Source: an uncultured Eubacterium sp. (GTDB taxonomy: Bacteria; Bacillota; Clostridia; Lachnospirales; Lachnospiraceae). Taken from it: 64,000 bases of DNA. The stretch lies in contig CAJUBZ010000003.1 in assembly GCA_910584795.1 (NCBI GenBank), forward strand, positions 1-64,000, read 5' to 3'. Below are positions 24,003 to 32,298 of the stretch, piece by piece. The notes below the pieces were generated by a model. The model made no database searches and was not told where the DNA came from. It saw only the letters and a list, made by a program, of their open reading frames with translations. The position numbers and the translations under genes are program-made. Each line of letters begins with the position of its first letter. Positions within the stretch are counted from its first letter, which is position 1.

Positions 24003-26096
24003 ATGGGAGTAAATATTGAAAAAGTATTCGGAGAAAATGTTTTTGACGATGCAGTGATGAAAGTCCGCTTGCCAAAAAGTGATTTTGAGACAGTAAAAAA
24101 ATTGATGCACGAAGGTGGAGAGATAACAGAAGATTTGGCAGACGTTGTTGCACAGGCGATGAAAGAATGGGCTTTGGAGAAGGGTGCTACACATTATACA
24201 CATGTATTCCAGCCATATGTTATTTCAGTAGGAGCTGAAAAACATGATTCATTTGCGTCTGTACCGGAAAATGGAAGGATTGAAAATACATTTACAGGAG
24301 AAGAGCTGTTAAAAGGAGAGCCGGATGCTTCTTCGTTCCCATCCGGTGGACTTCGTGAAACATGTGGAGCCAGAGGTTATACAGCATGGGATATTACATC
24401 ACCTGTTTATATTAAAGAAGATACTCTTTGTATTCCTACAGCTTTTTGTTCGTACACAGGAGAGTCTCTGGATACAAAAACACCATTATTGAAAGCGATG
24501 CATGCGGTAAGTAAACAGGGTGTAAGATTGATGAGATTATTTGGTAATCAGGAGACAAATAGAATCTATTCATATGTCGGACCGGAGCAGGAATACTTCC
24601 TTGTAGATAGAGAAAAATACTTAAAGAGACCTGATCTTATTTATTCAGGGCGTACTCTTTTTGGAGCAAAAGCACCAAAGGGACAGGAAATGGATGATCA
24701 GTATTTTGGTTCTATTCCTCCAAGAGTGAAAGCATTTATGGAGGATTTGAATACAAAGTTATGGAAATTAGGAATTACAGCAAAAACACAGCACTGTGAG
24801 GTAGCGCCAGGTCAGTTTGAGATTGCCCCAATTTTTTCAATCTCAAATGTTGCGTTGGATAATAACCTCTTAGTAATGGATTTATTAAAGAAAACAGCAA
24901 AATCTCATGGAATGATTTGTCTGCTTCATGAGAAACCGTTTGATGGTATTAATGGTTCTGGAAAGCATAATAACTGGTCTCTTACAACAGATGATGGCAT
25001 TAATTTATTTAAGCCGGGGAAAGAGCCGGAAAACAATAGATTATTTCAGTTAGTATTGGCTTGTACAATGGCTGCTGTAGATACGCATGCAGTGCTTTTA
25101 AGACTTGCTGCATCGAATACGGGAAATGACCACAGACTTGGAGCAAACGAGGCACCTCCGGCTATTATTTCAATGTATTTAGGAGATCAGGTAGGAGATG
25201 TCGTAGAGCAGATAATAAAGGATGGTAAGGCTACATCTAGTCTTTCATCCGGAGAAATAGATTTTGGAATAAAGAAACTTCCTAAATTAGAGAAGGATCC
25301 TACGGATAGAAACAGAACTTCACCATTTGCATTTACAGGAAACCGATTTGAATTTAGAATGGTTGCTTCATCAAACACTATTGGAGATGTAAATACAGTT
25401 CTTAATGTTATGATGGCTGAGCAGTTTGAAAAAGCAGTTTTCGAATTAGAAGGAGCTGAGGATTTCGATAAGGCAGTAGAAGAATATACTGCTAAGTTGA
25501 TGAAAGAACATGCAAGAATTGTATTTAACGGAAATGGATATTCAGAAGAGTGGACTCTTGAGGCTGAGAAGAGAGGACTTCCGAATTGTAAATCTATTGT
25601 AGATGCTATTCCTTCATTATTAGATGAGACAACAATTGAAATGTTTGGTAAGTTTGGTGTTCTTTCAAAGGGTGAACTAGAGGCAAGAAAAGAAATTCTT
25701 TTTGAGCAGTATGCGGGAGTGAGAAACATTGAAGCTTTAACTATGGTTGATATGGCTAACAAGATGTTGATTCCGGCAGTAGTCAAATATACTAAGAAAC
25801 TGGCTGACACTGTTTTGGCAGTAAAAGAAGCAGGTGTCGATGCGACAGTACAGACAGAAATGCTGTCGGAAGTGTCAGAGAAGTTAGTAGAAATGAAAAA
25901 GGCAGTAAAAGATTTGGCAAATATTACAGAGAAGGCTGCAAATGCAGAAGATGCACAGACATCAGCGGTTTCTTATAAAGATGATGTTATGGCGGCTATG
26001 GCAGCACTTAGAAAACCGGCAGATGAGTTGGAAGTAATTATGCCTAAAGAAGCATGGCCGATGCCTACATACGGAGACCTTATATTTGAATTATAA
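24003..26096 (+). CDS. glnN: Glutamine synthetase type III
   Basis: A 697-aa GSIII enzyme making glutamine from glutamate, ammonia and ATP. Length and motifs fit the family: VGPEQEYFLVD, QHCEVAPGQFEIAPIF, HEKPFDGINGSGKHNNWSL, RLGANEAPPAIIS and NRFEFRMVASS. GSIII is common in gut Clostridia and Bacteroides. It appears to be monocistronic, with a hairpin leader and a strong hairpin/T-run directly downstream that belongs to a dispersed repeat. Confidence 0.95.
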   Translation: MGVNIEKVFGENVFDDAVMKVRLPKSDFETVKKLMHEGGEITEDLADVVAQAMKEWALEKGATHYTHVFQPYVISVGAEKHDSFASVPENGRIENTFTGEELLKGEPDASSFPSGGLRETCGARGYTAWDITSPVYIKEDTLCIPTAFCSYTGESLDTKTPLLKAMHAVSKQGVRLMRLFGNQETNRIYSYVGPEQEYFLVDREKYLKRPDLIYSGRTLFGAKAPKGQEMDDQYFGSIPPRVKAFMEDLNTKLWKLGITAKTQHCEVAPGQFEIAPIFSISNVALDNNLLVMDLLKKTAKSHGMICLLHEKPFDGINGSGKHNNWSLTTDDGINLFKPGKEPENNRLFQLVLACTMAAVDTHAVLLRLAASNTGNDHRLGANEAPPAIISMYLGDQVGDVVEQIIKDGKATSSLSSGEIDFGIKKLPKLEKDPTDRNRTSPFAFTGNRFEFRMVASSNTIGDVNTVLNVMMAEQFEKAVFELEGAEDFDKAVEEYTAKLMKEHARIVFNGNGYSEEWTLEAEKRGLPNCKSIVDAIPSLLDETTIEMFGKFGVLSKGELEARKEILFEQYAGVRNIEALTMVDMANKMLIPAVVKYTKKLADTVLAVKEAGVDATVQTEMLSEVSEKLVEMKKAVKDLANITEKAANAEDAQTSAVSYKDDVMAAMAALRKPADELEVIMPKEAWPMPTYGDLIFEL

Positions 26097-26102
26097 AGTT
26101 CA

Positions 26103-26241
26103 GCCATGCACAAAAAATATCAGGGATTCACAAGGACTGCTTGCAGGACTTTGAATCCCTGATGTTTTTTGTATTTGGTGAGCCAAATCAGCGAGAAGGA
26201 GCGGAGCGGAATCGAAGCAGATTTGCTGCTTGATAGATGGC
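26103..26241 (+). repeat. Dispersed structured repeat, copy A (terminator hairpin plus conserved tail)
   Basis: CATGCACAAA, a stem ATCAGGGATTC...GAATCCCTGAT (26119-26163), a T-run, then GGTGAGCCA..TCAGCGAGAAGGAG and GAGCGGAATCGA. The hairpin tip AAGGACTGCTTGCAGGACTT is built as AAG-GA-CTG..CAG-GA-CTT, with symmetrical GA/GA pairs. The same plan with compensating stem changes occurs at 39914-40050. Copy A serves as the glnN terminator but extends ~75 bp past it. The rest of the gap to 26405 holds the antiporter promoter. Confidence 0.75.
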
Positions 26242-26405
26242 AATTAAATATTCTAACTGAAAGTCACAATGTACAAAAATCGACAGTAAGTAATTATAAT
26301 AGTTGTTGAGATCGATTTCGTGTGCTTAATTAGACAAGTTTTATATTGCATAAAATAAGTGAATTCGATAGAATGGTACTATTATAATTTAAGAAGGTAA
26401 GAGAG

Positions 26406-27419
26406 ATGAAAATATTGTTTGATATTATTTTTTTGTTAGCTGGATTTGTTTTGTTGATTAAAGGGGCAGATTATTTTGTAGATGGCAGTGTGGCAATTGC
26501 AAAGAAATTAAAGATACCATCAATTGTAGTCGGGCTAACAATTGTGGCAGTGGGAACATCATTACCCGAATTAGCTGTTAGTTCTCTGGCTTCCCTAAAA
26601 CAGTCAAATACAATTGCGGTGAGCAATGTTGTGGGTTCTAATATTTTTAATTTATTAATGGTTTTAGGGATAACAGCATTATTTACGAATATCAATGTAA
26701 AAAAATCAGTTTTACAGAGAGAATTTCCACTTTTGATGGTAATATCGGCGGTTTTAATTTTTTTGACAGCAGATTTGCTGTGGTTTGATAATATTCTAGA
26801 AAAAATAAATATTTTTGATTTCAAAAATGGTAATATGCTCGTTGGTGAAGTAAGTAGAATGGATGGCTTTCTTTTGCTGGTTCTATTTGTAGGATTTATT
26901 ATATGGACAGTCAGGTATGCTTTAAAGCAACGAGTGGCAGAAGAAGAGAATGAGGAAATTTTATCTAATGGTAAATGTGCAATTTTTATAATTGGAGGTA
27001 TTCTTGCCATAGTAGCCGGTGGCGAATTAGTTGTGGATAGTGCAAAAGGTTTAGCCCTTGCAGCAGGAATGAGTGAGACGTTGGTTGGATTAACCGTGGT
27101 AGCTCTGGGAACATCTTTACCGGAACTGGTAACTTCTGTAGTAGCAGCAAGAAAAGGCGAGGCTGATCTCGCAATTGGTAATGTAGTAGGTTCTAATATT
27201 GCTAATATTCTACTTGTATTGGGGGCAGCTGCAATGATATCACCAGTCTCTGTTACAATGATGAATGTGATGGATGCCGTGATTGTTCTGGTTAGCACAG
27301 TAATTGTATTTATCGTTTCGAATACACAAAAAACGATAAAAAGAAAAGAAGGGATACTGTTGGTATTGATGTATGCTGCATACATGATATATATTATCTG
27401 CAGACAATATTGTGCTTAG
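26406..27419 (+). CDS. Calcium/sodium antiporter (CaCA family, YrbG type)
   Basis: A 337-aa membrane protein with two homologous halves of about five helices each. Each half has the alpha-repeat signature: VVGLTIVAVGTSLPELAVS with SNVVGSNIFN in the first, and LVGLTVVALGTSLPELVTS with NVVGSNIANIL in the second. A short charged loop (about residues 178-190) separates them. It exchanges Ca2+ for Na+ (or H+/K+) across the membrane. Single gene. Confidence 0.94.
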   Translation: MKILFDIIFLLAGFVLLIKGADYFVDGSVAIAKKLKIPSIVVGLTIVAVGTSLPELAVSSLASLKQSNTIAVSNVVGSNIFNLLMVLGITALFTNINVKKSVLQREFPLLMVISAVLIFLTADLLWFDNILEKINIFDFKNGNMLVGEVSRMDGFLLLVLFVGFIIWTVRYALKQRVAEEENEEILSNGKCAIFIIGGILAIVAGGELVVDSAKGLALAAGMSETLVGLTVVALGTSLPELVTSVVAARKGEADLAIGNVVGSNIANILLVLGAAAMISPVSVTMMNVMDAVIVLVSTVIVFIVSNTQKTIKRKEGILLVLMYAAYMIYIICRQYCA

Positions 27420-27473
27420 ACGATTAAATAATTGCATAATATACTCGATTAAAAGAGTTGATTGATATACGAA

Positions 27474-27497
27474 AAAGGATGCATTTCTGCATCCTTT
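27474..27497 (+). terminator. Hairpin after the antiporter gene
   Basis: A perfect 10-bp stem AAAGGATGCA-TTTC-TGCATCCTTT ends the antiporter transcript; the T-run is short. Confidence 0.65.
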
Positions 27498-27772
27498 CCG
27501 CAAATATATTCTAATAATAAAAAAGGGAGGGAATCGGTTAAATCCGATTCTAAAAAAATTATGAAAAACATAAACAAAATGTATAGTAACTTTTGTTTAT
27601 GTTTATATCATAATTTGAATTCGTGAAAAAAGAGTGTTTTCATTGTAAAAAGATTATGAACAAGATGTAAACTATTATACCCCGTAAACCCACTGTTTAC
27701 GGGGGTTCTTAATTTTAAAAGTTACAAAAAAGCATACAAAATCATGCTCGTAGTATACAGGTAGTATACAGT
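27498..27772. other. Left end of a decayed integrative island: hairpins and attachment-like repeat
   Basis: This non-coding stretch holds the hairpins GAATCGG-TTAAAT-CCGATTC (27531-27550) and CCCCGTAAAC-CCACT-GTTTACGGGG (27680-27704). Then GCTCGTAGTATAC.GGTAGTATACA (27746-27771) abuts the end of the integrase relic. The last motif recurs at 31285-31310, and a degraded form of the second hairpin region recurs at 31350-31450, which suggests attachment-site duplication. Confidence 0.5.
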
Positions 27773-27958
27773 TTAGGGATTAATTTTGGATATTTCCTGG
27801 TGCATTTTATCTAGCGAAATTGAAGTATAAACACCCTTGGTAATATCCTTGATTTTATGACCTCCTATTATTTTTTTTGTTGTAATATCATCTGCATAAA
27901 CATTGCCACCAGCAAAATAAGTTTTTAAAGAATAGTGCCTTACTTTACCAGAGCAGGG
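27773..27958 (-). pseudogene. Tyrosine recombinase C-terminal remnant
   Basis: About 60 codons on the minus strand give VRHYSLKTYFAGGNVYADD, then TTKKIIGGHKIKDITKGVYT and SISLDKMHQEISKINP before a stop. IIGGHKIKDITKGVYT corresponds to the LGHxxIxxTxxxYxH segment with the catalytic His and Tyr. HYSLKTYFA stands where HxLRHTFA is expected, with Arg changed to Lys. The N-terminal ~300 residues are missing. It marks a former prophage or ICE end. Confidence 0.65.
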
Positions 27959-28050
27959 GCTCTATTTTTGTGTGTAAAATAAGTAATAACAAGAGCTATC
28001 ACACTGCACAACATTGTCACAAATGTAAATAAATCACTGTATGTAACCAT
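27940..28050 (-). CDS. Small hydrophobic peptide, putative holin-like type I toxin
   Basis: A 36-aa peptide starting MVTYSDLFTFVTMLCSVIAL with one membrane helix and a basic tail (YFTHKNRAPALVK). It closely fits the Firmicutes holin-like toxin peptides (MVTYE.LF... pattern) that are paired with antisense RNAs. AAAGGGG lies upstream at slightly long spacing. It overlaps the integrase relic in another frame. The antisense RNA could lie in 28051-28140, but I cannot show it. Confidence 0.6.
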   Translation of the reverse strand: MVTYSDLFTFVTMLCSVIALVITYFTHKNRAPALVK

Positions 28051-28133
28051 TGGCACCAACCCCTTTCTTTTGTAAAGTCCGGCAATTGGAATGTCCCCAT
28101 TGGTTCCCCTGGTAAGTTCATTATATAGTTTTC

Positions 28134-28275
28134 ATAGTACTTGTTATGTCGAAATAAGTCGGTCAAAAATCGTTGTAACTATGTAGAAACAATGATATAG
28201 TTTCTGTCGGGGTTAAATGAGTTTAAAGCCGTTTGGGGTCGTATGAAAAACGGCGAATAGATTAAAAGACTGGTT
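28134..28275. repeat. Dispersed ~135-bp repeat, copy 2, with Spo0A-like box
   Basis: Homologous to 4566-4705 (same order of TGTCGAAATAAGTCGGTC, AGAAACAATGATATAGTTT and CGGGGTTAAATGAGTTT). TGTCGAA is at 28147-28153, with AGTCGGT 10 bp on. Like copy 1 it lies upstream of a minus-strand gene for a small membrane protein. The rest of 28051-28324 shows no gene. Confidence 0.7.
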
Positions 28276-28324
28276 GTAGGACTAGTATAATTTGGATATT
28301 AAGGACGAAAGAGGGGGCGATTAT

Positions 28325-29110
28325 ATGGGCTACACAAATGAAGAATTTGAGAAGGAGATGAATTACAAAAAGAATAAATTACACCTTAAGTATATATCAG
28401 GTATTTCTTTTGGATGTGTATGTGCTGTTATAATACTTCAGTGTAGTGATGGAAAGATATTTCAAAATTGTATTTCTGTTTCAAGTACAGTTGTTTCGAT
28501 TATATTATCAGTAATTGCTATCATTTTAAGTGTTACAGGGGAGCGTTCGACAAATGAAATTAGGAACAAAATTTCTGATACTGCAGATAGATTATCAAAA
28601 ACTACATTTGATGCAGAATCCGTCAATAATAGTTTTGAAAGAATTACAAAAGAGCAGCTTGATGGATTTGGTGAAATAAAGAATAGTATGGAAAAACTAC
28701 TAATAAGATTGGAAAACATAGAAAGCGAAACTACATCAGCTAAAGGTATGTTAACTTCAATGGTAAGAAAAAAAAGTAATGCTACAAAAGTTCAAGATAG
28801 TTCTTCAGATAAATTCACCATAGAGTACATATCTCGATTGAGAAAGACTTCGGTTAAGGAAACAATCAATCAATTAATTGATAGAATTATTGAATTGACA
28901 CTAGAAGATATTGATTGTGTAGTAAGTTATTCGGATATGGAAAAACAAATAAAAAGAGAGTGGAAGAAATTAGACGATAAAGACTTTCCTGAACTTCCTG
29001 AGGAAATTGTTAGTGTTTTCCTAGGGTTTATAATATGTTTGAAAGCAATAGAGTATAGCGATAATACAAAAGAAAAGATATTACAAATTACAAGTCAAAC
29101 AAAAAAATAA
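28325..29110 (+). CDS. Membrane protein with two helices and a coiled coil, unknown function
   Basis: A 261-aa protein that I do not recognise. It has two predicted membrane helices (about residues 24-42, YISGISFGCVCAVIILQC, and 55-75, TVVSIILSVIAIILSV). A charged coiled-coil-like region follows (about 85-150) and then a helical C-terminal domain with no known motif. The ATG at 28325 follows a GGGGGCG site; an upstream start at 28292 lacks one. Base composition is like the surrounding AT-rich island. A membrane-anchored partner or defence-type protein is possible but unsupported. Confidence 0.6.
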   Translation: MGYTNEEFEKEMNYKKNKLHLKYISGISFGCVCAVIILQCSDGKIFQNCISVSSTVVSIILSVIAIILSVTGERSTNEIRNKISDTADRLSKTTFDAESVNNSFERITKEQLDGFGEIKNSMEKLLIRLENIESETTSAKGMLTSMVRKKSNATKVQDSSSDKFTIEYISRLRKTSVKETINQLIDRIIELTLEDIDCVVSYSDMEKQIKREWKKLDDKDFPELPEEIVSVFLGFIICLKAIEYSDNTKEKILQITSQTKK

Positions 29111-29196
29111 GTTATATTAAACCAACCACCGAATAATGCTAGTTGTTTTTTTTATGTTGAGAATAGTTAAGGTTTATGAAAGAAGCAGGAAGTTAG

Positions 29197-29642
29197 TTGA
29201 AAAACAAAGTTATAAGTGAGACAGAAAAGATAAATAGCAGCAATGAGGTAAAAGAATATTTACAGCAGGTAAGAAAAGCAAAATTACATATCAACGGTTT
29301 ACAAGAAGAGATTGAGACTATGAAAGAATTGGCTGTAAGTATCGGAGAAATGAATAAGGGAGAAAAAGTGATGAGTTCAGTGTCGCAGGACAAGATGGCA
29401 TATATAATTTGCAAGATAGAAGATAGAATGGCAGAACTGAAAGATAAGGTGACGGAGTACATGCAGTTAAGGGCAGAGGTTATGGCTACGATCAGCAAGG
29501 TAGACGATGAGGATTACCAGCAGATATCGTACAAGAGATACTGCCAGATGAAGAAATTGCGTTGGAGATGAGTTATACATATCAGTAGGTATGTAGATTA
29601 CATGGAAGGGCTCTTGAGGAAATAAGAGAGATTCTAAAATAG
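29197..29642 (+). pseudogene. DUF1492-type phage regulator, frameshifted and with a nonsense codon
   Basis: The first ~110 codons (KEYLQQVRKAKLHINGLQEE, later DKMAYIICKIEDRMAELKD) match phage DUF1492 proteins. A one-base deletion near 29540 turns RYLPDEEIALEMSYTYQ out of frame, so the open frame ends in a false tail KLRWR. In the restored frame TAT has become TAG at 29585-29587, after which VCRLHGRALEEIREILK completes the helix-turn-helix. Two independent lesions mean it is dead. Confidence 0.8.
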
Positions 29643-29797
29643 TTGATAGAAGTTTGTATTGACCCGTGTTAAAATGGTATCCTCCAAAAGGACAAAACAG
29701 ATAATTGAAAGTTTTCAGTTACCTCCAAGCAAGTTTATGGTAAGGCAAAAAGAACAGTACAGGTTTTTTAGCTTCTGTTTTTAAAATTCCATTATGG

Positions 29798-30238
29798 GTG
29801 TTTGTGTTGTTATTGATTGGAGTAGGAATAATTCTTATTCATCTCTCAATAAATAAAGAAGGGAATTGGTATCAATTTGCAAACACGATAGGAACCACGT
29901 TGCTAGCAACATCTATAGTATCTATTGTTTTAGAATATAGTTCAATTAAGTCAACAGTAAATATTGCTATACAAAATAAGCTTAGAGGAGATGTGAATTT
30001 GGATTCTTTTTCAGATGATAGCTTAAAAAGATTTGGAAAAAGAGTGGCAGTTTGTCAAAAACTTGAGATAAAGGAAGAAGAATTAGAAAAATCAATATAT
30101 TCATTAGAATCTCAATTGCTAGGGCTGCTTGACAATACTTATTATGAATATTATAACTCAAAGGTGTATTTAAAACCTAACAGGGAGAGAAAGATAATGC
30201 ACAAAAGAGTTAAGTTAAATTATTTAATTGTAATTTAG
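29798..30238 (+). CDS. Membrane-anchored protein fragment, unknown
   Basis: A 146-codon frame beginning at a GTG without a clear ribosome site. It has two hydrophobic helices (LLLIGVGIILIHLSI and NTIGTTLLATSIVSIVLEY) and a charged helical part. Both ends look abrupt (NYLIVI at the C-terminus), so this may be a piece of a longer gene. The preceding 29643-29797 is open in part (QIIESFQLPPSKF) but I do not recognise it. Nothing suggests a function. Confidence 0.4.
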   Translation: MFVLLLIGVGIILIHLSINKEGNWYQFANTIGTTLLATSIVSIVLEYSSIKSTVNIAIQNKLRGDVNLDSFSDDSLKRFGKRVAVCQKLEIKEEELEKSIYSLESQLLGLLDNTYYEYYNSKVYLKPNRERKIMHKRVKLNYLIVI

Positions 30239-30278
30239 TGAGAAAATAAAATTTAGTAGTAAGTTATACACATAAATC

Positions 30279-30463
30279 TGTCGAAACTCGTCGAAAGATG
30301 TTGAAAGAAACAACTTGATATAAGTATTATAACAATATATAATAATATTATCAGATTCGGATAAAACTCTTTTGGTAGCGCAACCAATATAGAGGGTTTT
30401 ATAAATGTTATGCATAACACAATGTAACTAGTAGGAAATAACAAAAAAGAAAGGAACAAAACT
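30279..30463 (+). promoter_or_regulatory. Conserved control region of secreted-peptide cassette 1 (tandem Spo0A-like boxes, hairpin, palindrome)
   Basis: TGTCGAA (30279-30285) and CGTCGAA (30289-30295) are Spo0A-box heptamers exactly 10 bp apart. Further on, ATAAAAC (30361) pairs with GTTTTAT (30396-30402) around an inner TTGG/CCAA arm, and a perfect palindrome GTTATGCATAAC lies at 30407-30418. AAAGAAAGGA is the ribosome site. The same block precedes the cassettes at 31738 and 32782. Confidence 0.65.
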
Positions 30464-30745
30464 ATGAAAAATGTAATTAAAAAAACTTGTGCAGTCGTAA
30501 TGATGACAGCAGTATTATTTACAGCAGTAGCACCAAAACCTGTTTTAGCAGCATGTGCTCATCCACATCCGCCAATAACAGTGACCGAAGTAAGAAATAG
30601 TGCTACATCGAGCCATAAAGTTAATAATCAAACTTGTAATTATTATACACAATATACATATCGAGTTTCAAAGTGTGGAGATTGCGGTCATGTTTTTAAT
30701 GAGCAAATTATTAAAAGAGTAGAAATACATTCAAACTCTCATTAA
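30464..30745 (+). CDS. Small secreted Cys/His-rich protein, paralogue 1
   Basis: A 93-aa precursor. The signal peptide spans residues 1-29 (KKTCAVVMMTAVLFTAVAPK...LAA). The ~64-residue mature part has a Cys near the start, His residues at both ends (CAHPHPP and EIHSNSH), and a CGDC knuckle. The pattern C-H..C-x2-Y..C-x-D-C..H is shared with the two other copies, while other residues vary. It could bind zinc or form disulfides. Function is unknown; a signalling, antimicrobial or envelope role is open. A strong terminator follows. Confidence 0.75.
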   Translation: MKNVIKKTCAVVMMTAVLFTAVAPKPVLAACAHPHPPITVTEVRNSATSSHKVNNQTCNYYTQYTYRVSKCGDCGHVFNEQIIKRVEIHSNSH

Positions 30746-30757
30746 TTGTTTTTAACA

Positions 30758-30790
30758 GAGCCCTCAGGAGTAATCCTGGGGGCTTATTTT
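30758..30790 (+). terminator. Terminator of cassette 1
   Basis: AGCCCTCAGGA-GTAA-TCCTGGGGGCT with one mismatch, then TTATTTTTTG. Confidence 0.85.
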
Positions 30791-30889
30791 TTGCCCCTGA
30801 AATTACCAATATTTACCAGTAAAAATTGGAAGAATTATGTATTATAATGTCCTTATAAAAAACTTAATAGAGAAAAGGGGGAAAGTAAA

Positions 30890-30928
30890 ATGTATAGAGA
30901 AAATGTATACTACATAGAAGAGGATTAA
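30890..30928 (+). CDS. 12-residue leader peptide ORF, copy 1 (MYRENVYYIEED)
   Basis: The ATG follows AAAGGGGGAAAG at good spacing. The 13-codon frame encodes a peptide with three Tyr, and its start (MYRENVYYI) is conserved in a second copy at 32186 while nearby DNA has diverged. A TATAAT box lies ~45 bp upstream. A terminator-like hairpin starts 8 bp after the stop, so it looks like a leader/attenuator for the 55-aa gene downstream. Confidence 0.55.
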   Translation: MYRENVYYIEED

Positions 30929-30935
30929 ATTTGAA

Positions 30936-30969
30936 CAGTTGTTGTATTTTGCGCAATAACTGCTTTTTT
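30936..30969 (+). terminator. Attenuator-like hairpin after leader ORF copy 1
   Basis: CAGTTGTTG pairs with CAATAACTG (one wobble) around a 9-nt loop, followed by a run of six T. It stands between the leader ORF and the 55-aa gene. Confidence 0.75.
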
Positions 30970-31023
30970 GTTTTAAAAGCACATCAATTTGAGTATGGAA
31001 ACTAAGCATTGGAGGTGTTGAGA

Positions 31024-31191
31024 ATGAAGGGGGAAAAGTGTAAAGAGATTCAAGATAGATGTATAGATGAGATTTATCAAATTGTGAAACAATTAGATTT
31101 GGAAGATTATAAGAGGTTGATTGTAGAATATTTGGACAGTCATAAAATCAGCCCAAAAGTAGAAAAATTCTTGGTAAGTTTAGCAGTTTAA
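31024..31191 (+). CDS. Small helical protein of unknown function
   Basis: A 55-aa protein (MKGEKCKEIQDRCIDEIYQI...). GGAGGTG lies at good spacing before the ATG at 31024. It is charged, helical, and without signal or membrane segment. It lies behind the leader ORF and attenuator hairpin. A broken homologue with the same layout is at 32299, which shows that leader and gene were duplicated as one unit. Confidence 0.55.
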   Translation: MKGEKCKEIQDRCIDEIYQIVKQLDLEDYKRLIVEYLDSHKISPKVEKFLVSLAV

Positions 31192-31552
31192 ATACATATT
31201 TATAAAAACTAAGATAAGAAGGAATTGCTCTGTTGCTGAGCAGTTTCTTTTCTTTTATACATCACAATAATAAACATAAAATGATGCTCGTAGTATACGG
31301 GTAGTATACAAAAAAGCGAAAATCTTCCTATTATAAAGGAGTTTGGGTTCAAAGATTATGAACAAGATGTAAATTATCATGCTCCATAAATGCAGTGTTT
31401 ATGTGGGGTTAATTTTTAAAGTTATAAAGCACATATAAAATCATACTTGTGATATTATGTGGAAGATGTTTGCATCCAAGGTGGTGTTGTGAATCATTAA
31501 GCAAAGAGTTATTGGAAAGTAGAAGCGCGTTTGCTTTTTATCAGTTTTAATC
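31192..31552. other. Gap with attachment-like repeat and decayed island sequence
   Basis: GCTCGTAGTATAC.GGTAGTATACA at 31285-31310 nearly matches 27746-27771 (mismatches at few positions). At 31350-31450 GATTATGAACAAGATGTAAA and a GTTTATG..GGGG stretch echo 27652-27720 in degraded form. A small hairpin GAATTGCTCTG-TTGCTGAGCAG follows the 55-aa gene near 31220. No gene is seen. Confidence 0.45.
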
Positions 31553-31737
31553 TGTCGAAACTCGTCGAAAGATGTTGAAGAAAACTTGTTGAAATAAGTG
31601 TTATAACAGTTTAAAATAATAATATCAGATTCGGATAAAACTCAATTGGCAGCGCAACCAATACAGAGGGTTTTATAAATGTTATGCATAACACAATGTA
31701 ACTAGTAGGAAATAACAAAAAAGAAAGGAATTAAACT
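31553..31737 (+). promoter_or_regulatory. Conserved control region of secreted-peptide cassette 2
   Basis: TGTCGAA (31553-31559) and CGTCGAA (31563-31569) again 10 bp apart, the ATAAAAC/GTTTTAT hairpin with TTGGC...CCAA, and the palindrome GTTATGCATAAC (31681-31692). It is nearly identical to the cassette 1 region. Confidence 0.65.
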
Positions 31738-32034
31738 ATGAAAAATGTAATTAAAAAAACATGTGCAATCGTAATGATGACTGCAGTATTATTCACAGCA
31801 GTAGCACCAAAGCCTGTTTTGGCGGCATGTAATCATAATAACGTAACATCGAATCCAAAAGATAAGACGATTGAACAATACTCGGGATCGTCTACACATT
31901 ATGTAAATGGACAAGCTTGTACTATTTATGCATATCAGGTATTTATAGTTAATGAAAAGTGTATGGATTGTCAAGCTATTTTAAAAAAAACATATAGTTA
32001 CACAAGATTGAGACATTCAGTTGATCATTCATAA
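31738..32034 (+). CDS. Small secreted Cys/His-rich protein, paralogue 2
   Basis: A 98-aa precursor with the same signal peptide as the first paralogue (one Val to Ile change). The mature part has diverged but keeps the leading Cys with His, HYVNGQACTIYAYQ, the CMDC knuckle and His near the C-terminus (RHSVDHS). The seven-A run at codons 6-8 is intact. Conservation of the export signal with fast change of the mature part is typical of secreted effector or signal families. Confidence 0.75.
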   Translation: MKNVIKKTCAIVMMTAVLFTAVAPKPVLAACNHNNVTSNPKDKTIEQYSGSSTHYVNGQACTIYAYQVFIVNEKCMDCQAILKKTYSYTRLRHSVDHS

Positions 32035-32048
32035 TAAGAGTATGTAAG

Positions 32049-32080
32049 AGCCCCCGGGATTACTCCTGGGGGTTTATTTT
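32049..32080 (+). terminator. Terminator of cassette 2
   Basis: AGCCCCCGGGA-TTAC-TCCTGGGGGTT followed by TATTTTTG. Confidence 0.85.
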
Positions 32081-32185
32081 TGCTACATTAATATAAAAAT
32101 TTATTAATAAAAATTGGAAGAATTATGTAGTATAATGTTCTCATGAAATTTTGATAAAAAAACGTAAGGAAAGGGAGAAAGCAAG

Positions 32186-32224
32186 ATGTATAGAGAAAAT
32201 GTATACTATATAAATGTAGATTAA
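32186..32224 (+). CDS. 12-residue leader peptide ORF, copy 2 (MYRENVYYINVD)
   Basis: GGGAG lies before the ATG. The first nine residues equal copy 1; the stop is at the same codon. The hairpin CAGTTGTTG...CAATAGCTG with a T-run follows at 32232-32264. Its downstream gene is broken. Confidence 0.5.
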   Translation: MYRENVYYINVD

Positions 32225-32231
32225 TTTTAAA

Positions 32232-32264
32232 CAGTTGTTGTATTTTGTACAATAGCTGCTTTTT
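32232..32264 (+). terminator. Attenuator-like hairpin after leader ORF copy 2
   Basis: Nine-bp stem with two wobble or mismatched pairs, then TTTTTTG; the same design and spacing as copy 1. Confidence 0.7.
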
Positions 32265-32298
32265 TGTTTCAGTGAGAAAGAGCGGTGGAGGTGTTAAT

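Noticed and set aside
26471..27385. 304-codon minus-strand frame opposite the antiporter gene
   Set aside because: Antisense shadow of a clear CaCA-family gene.
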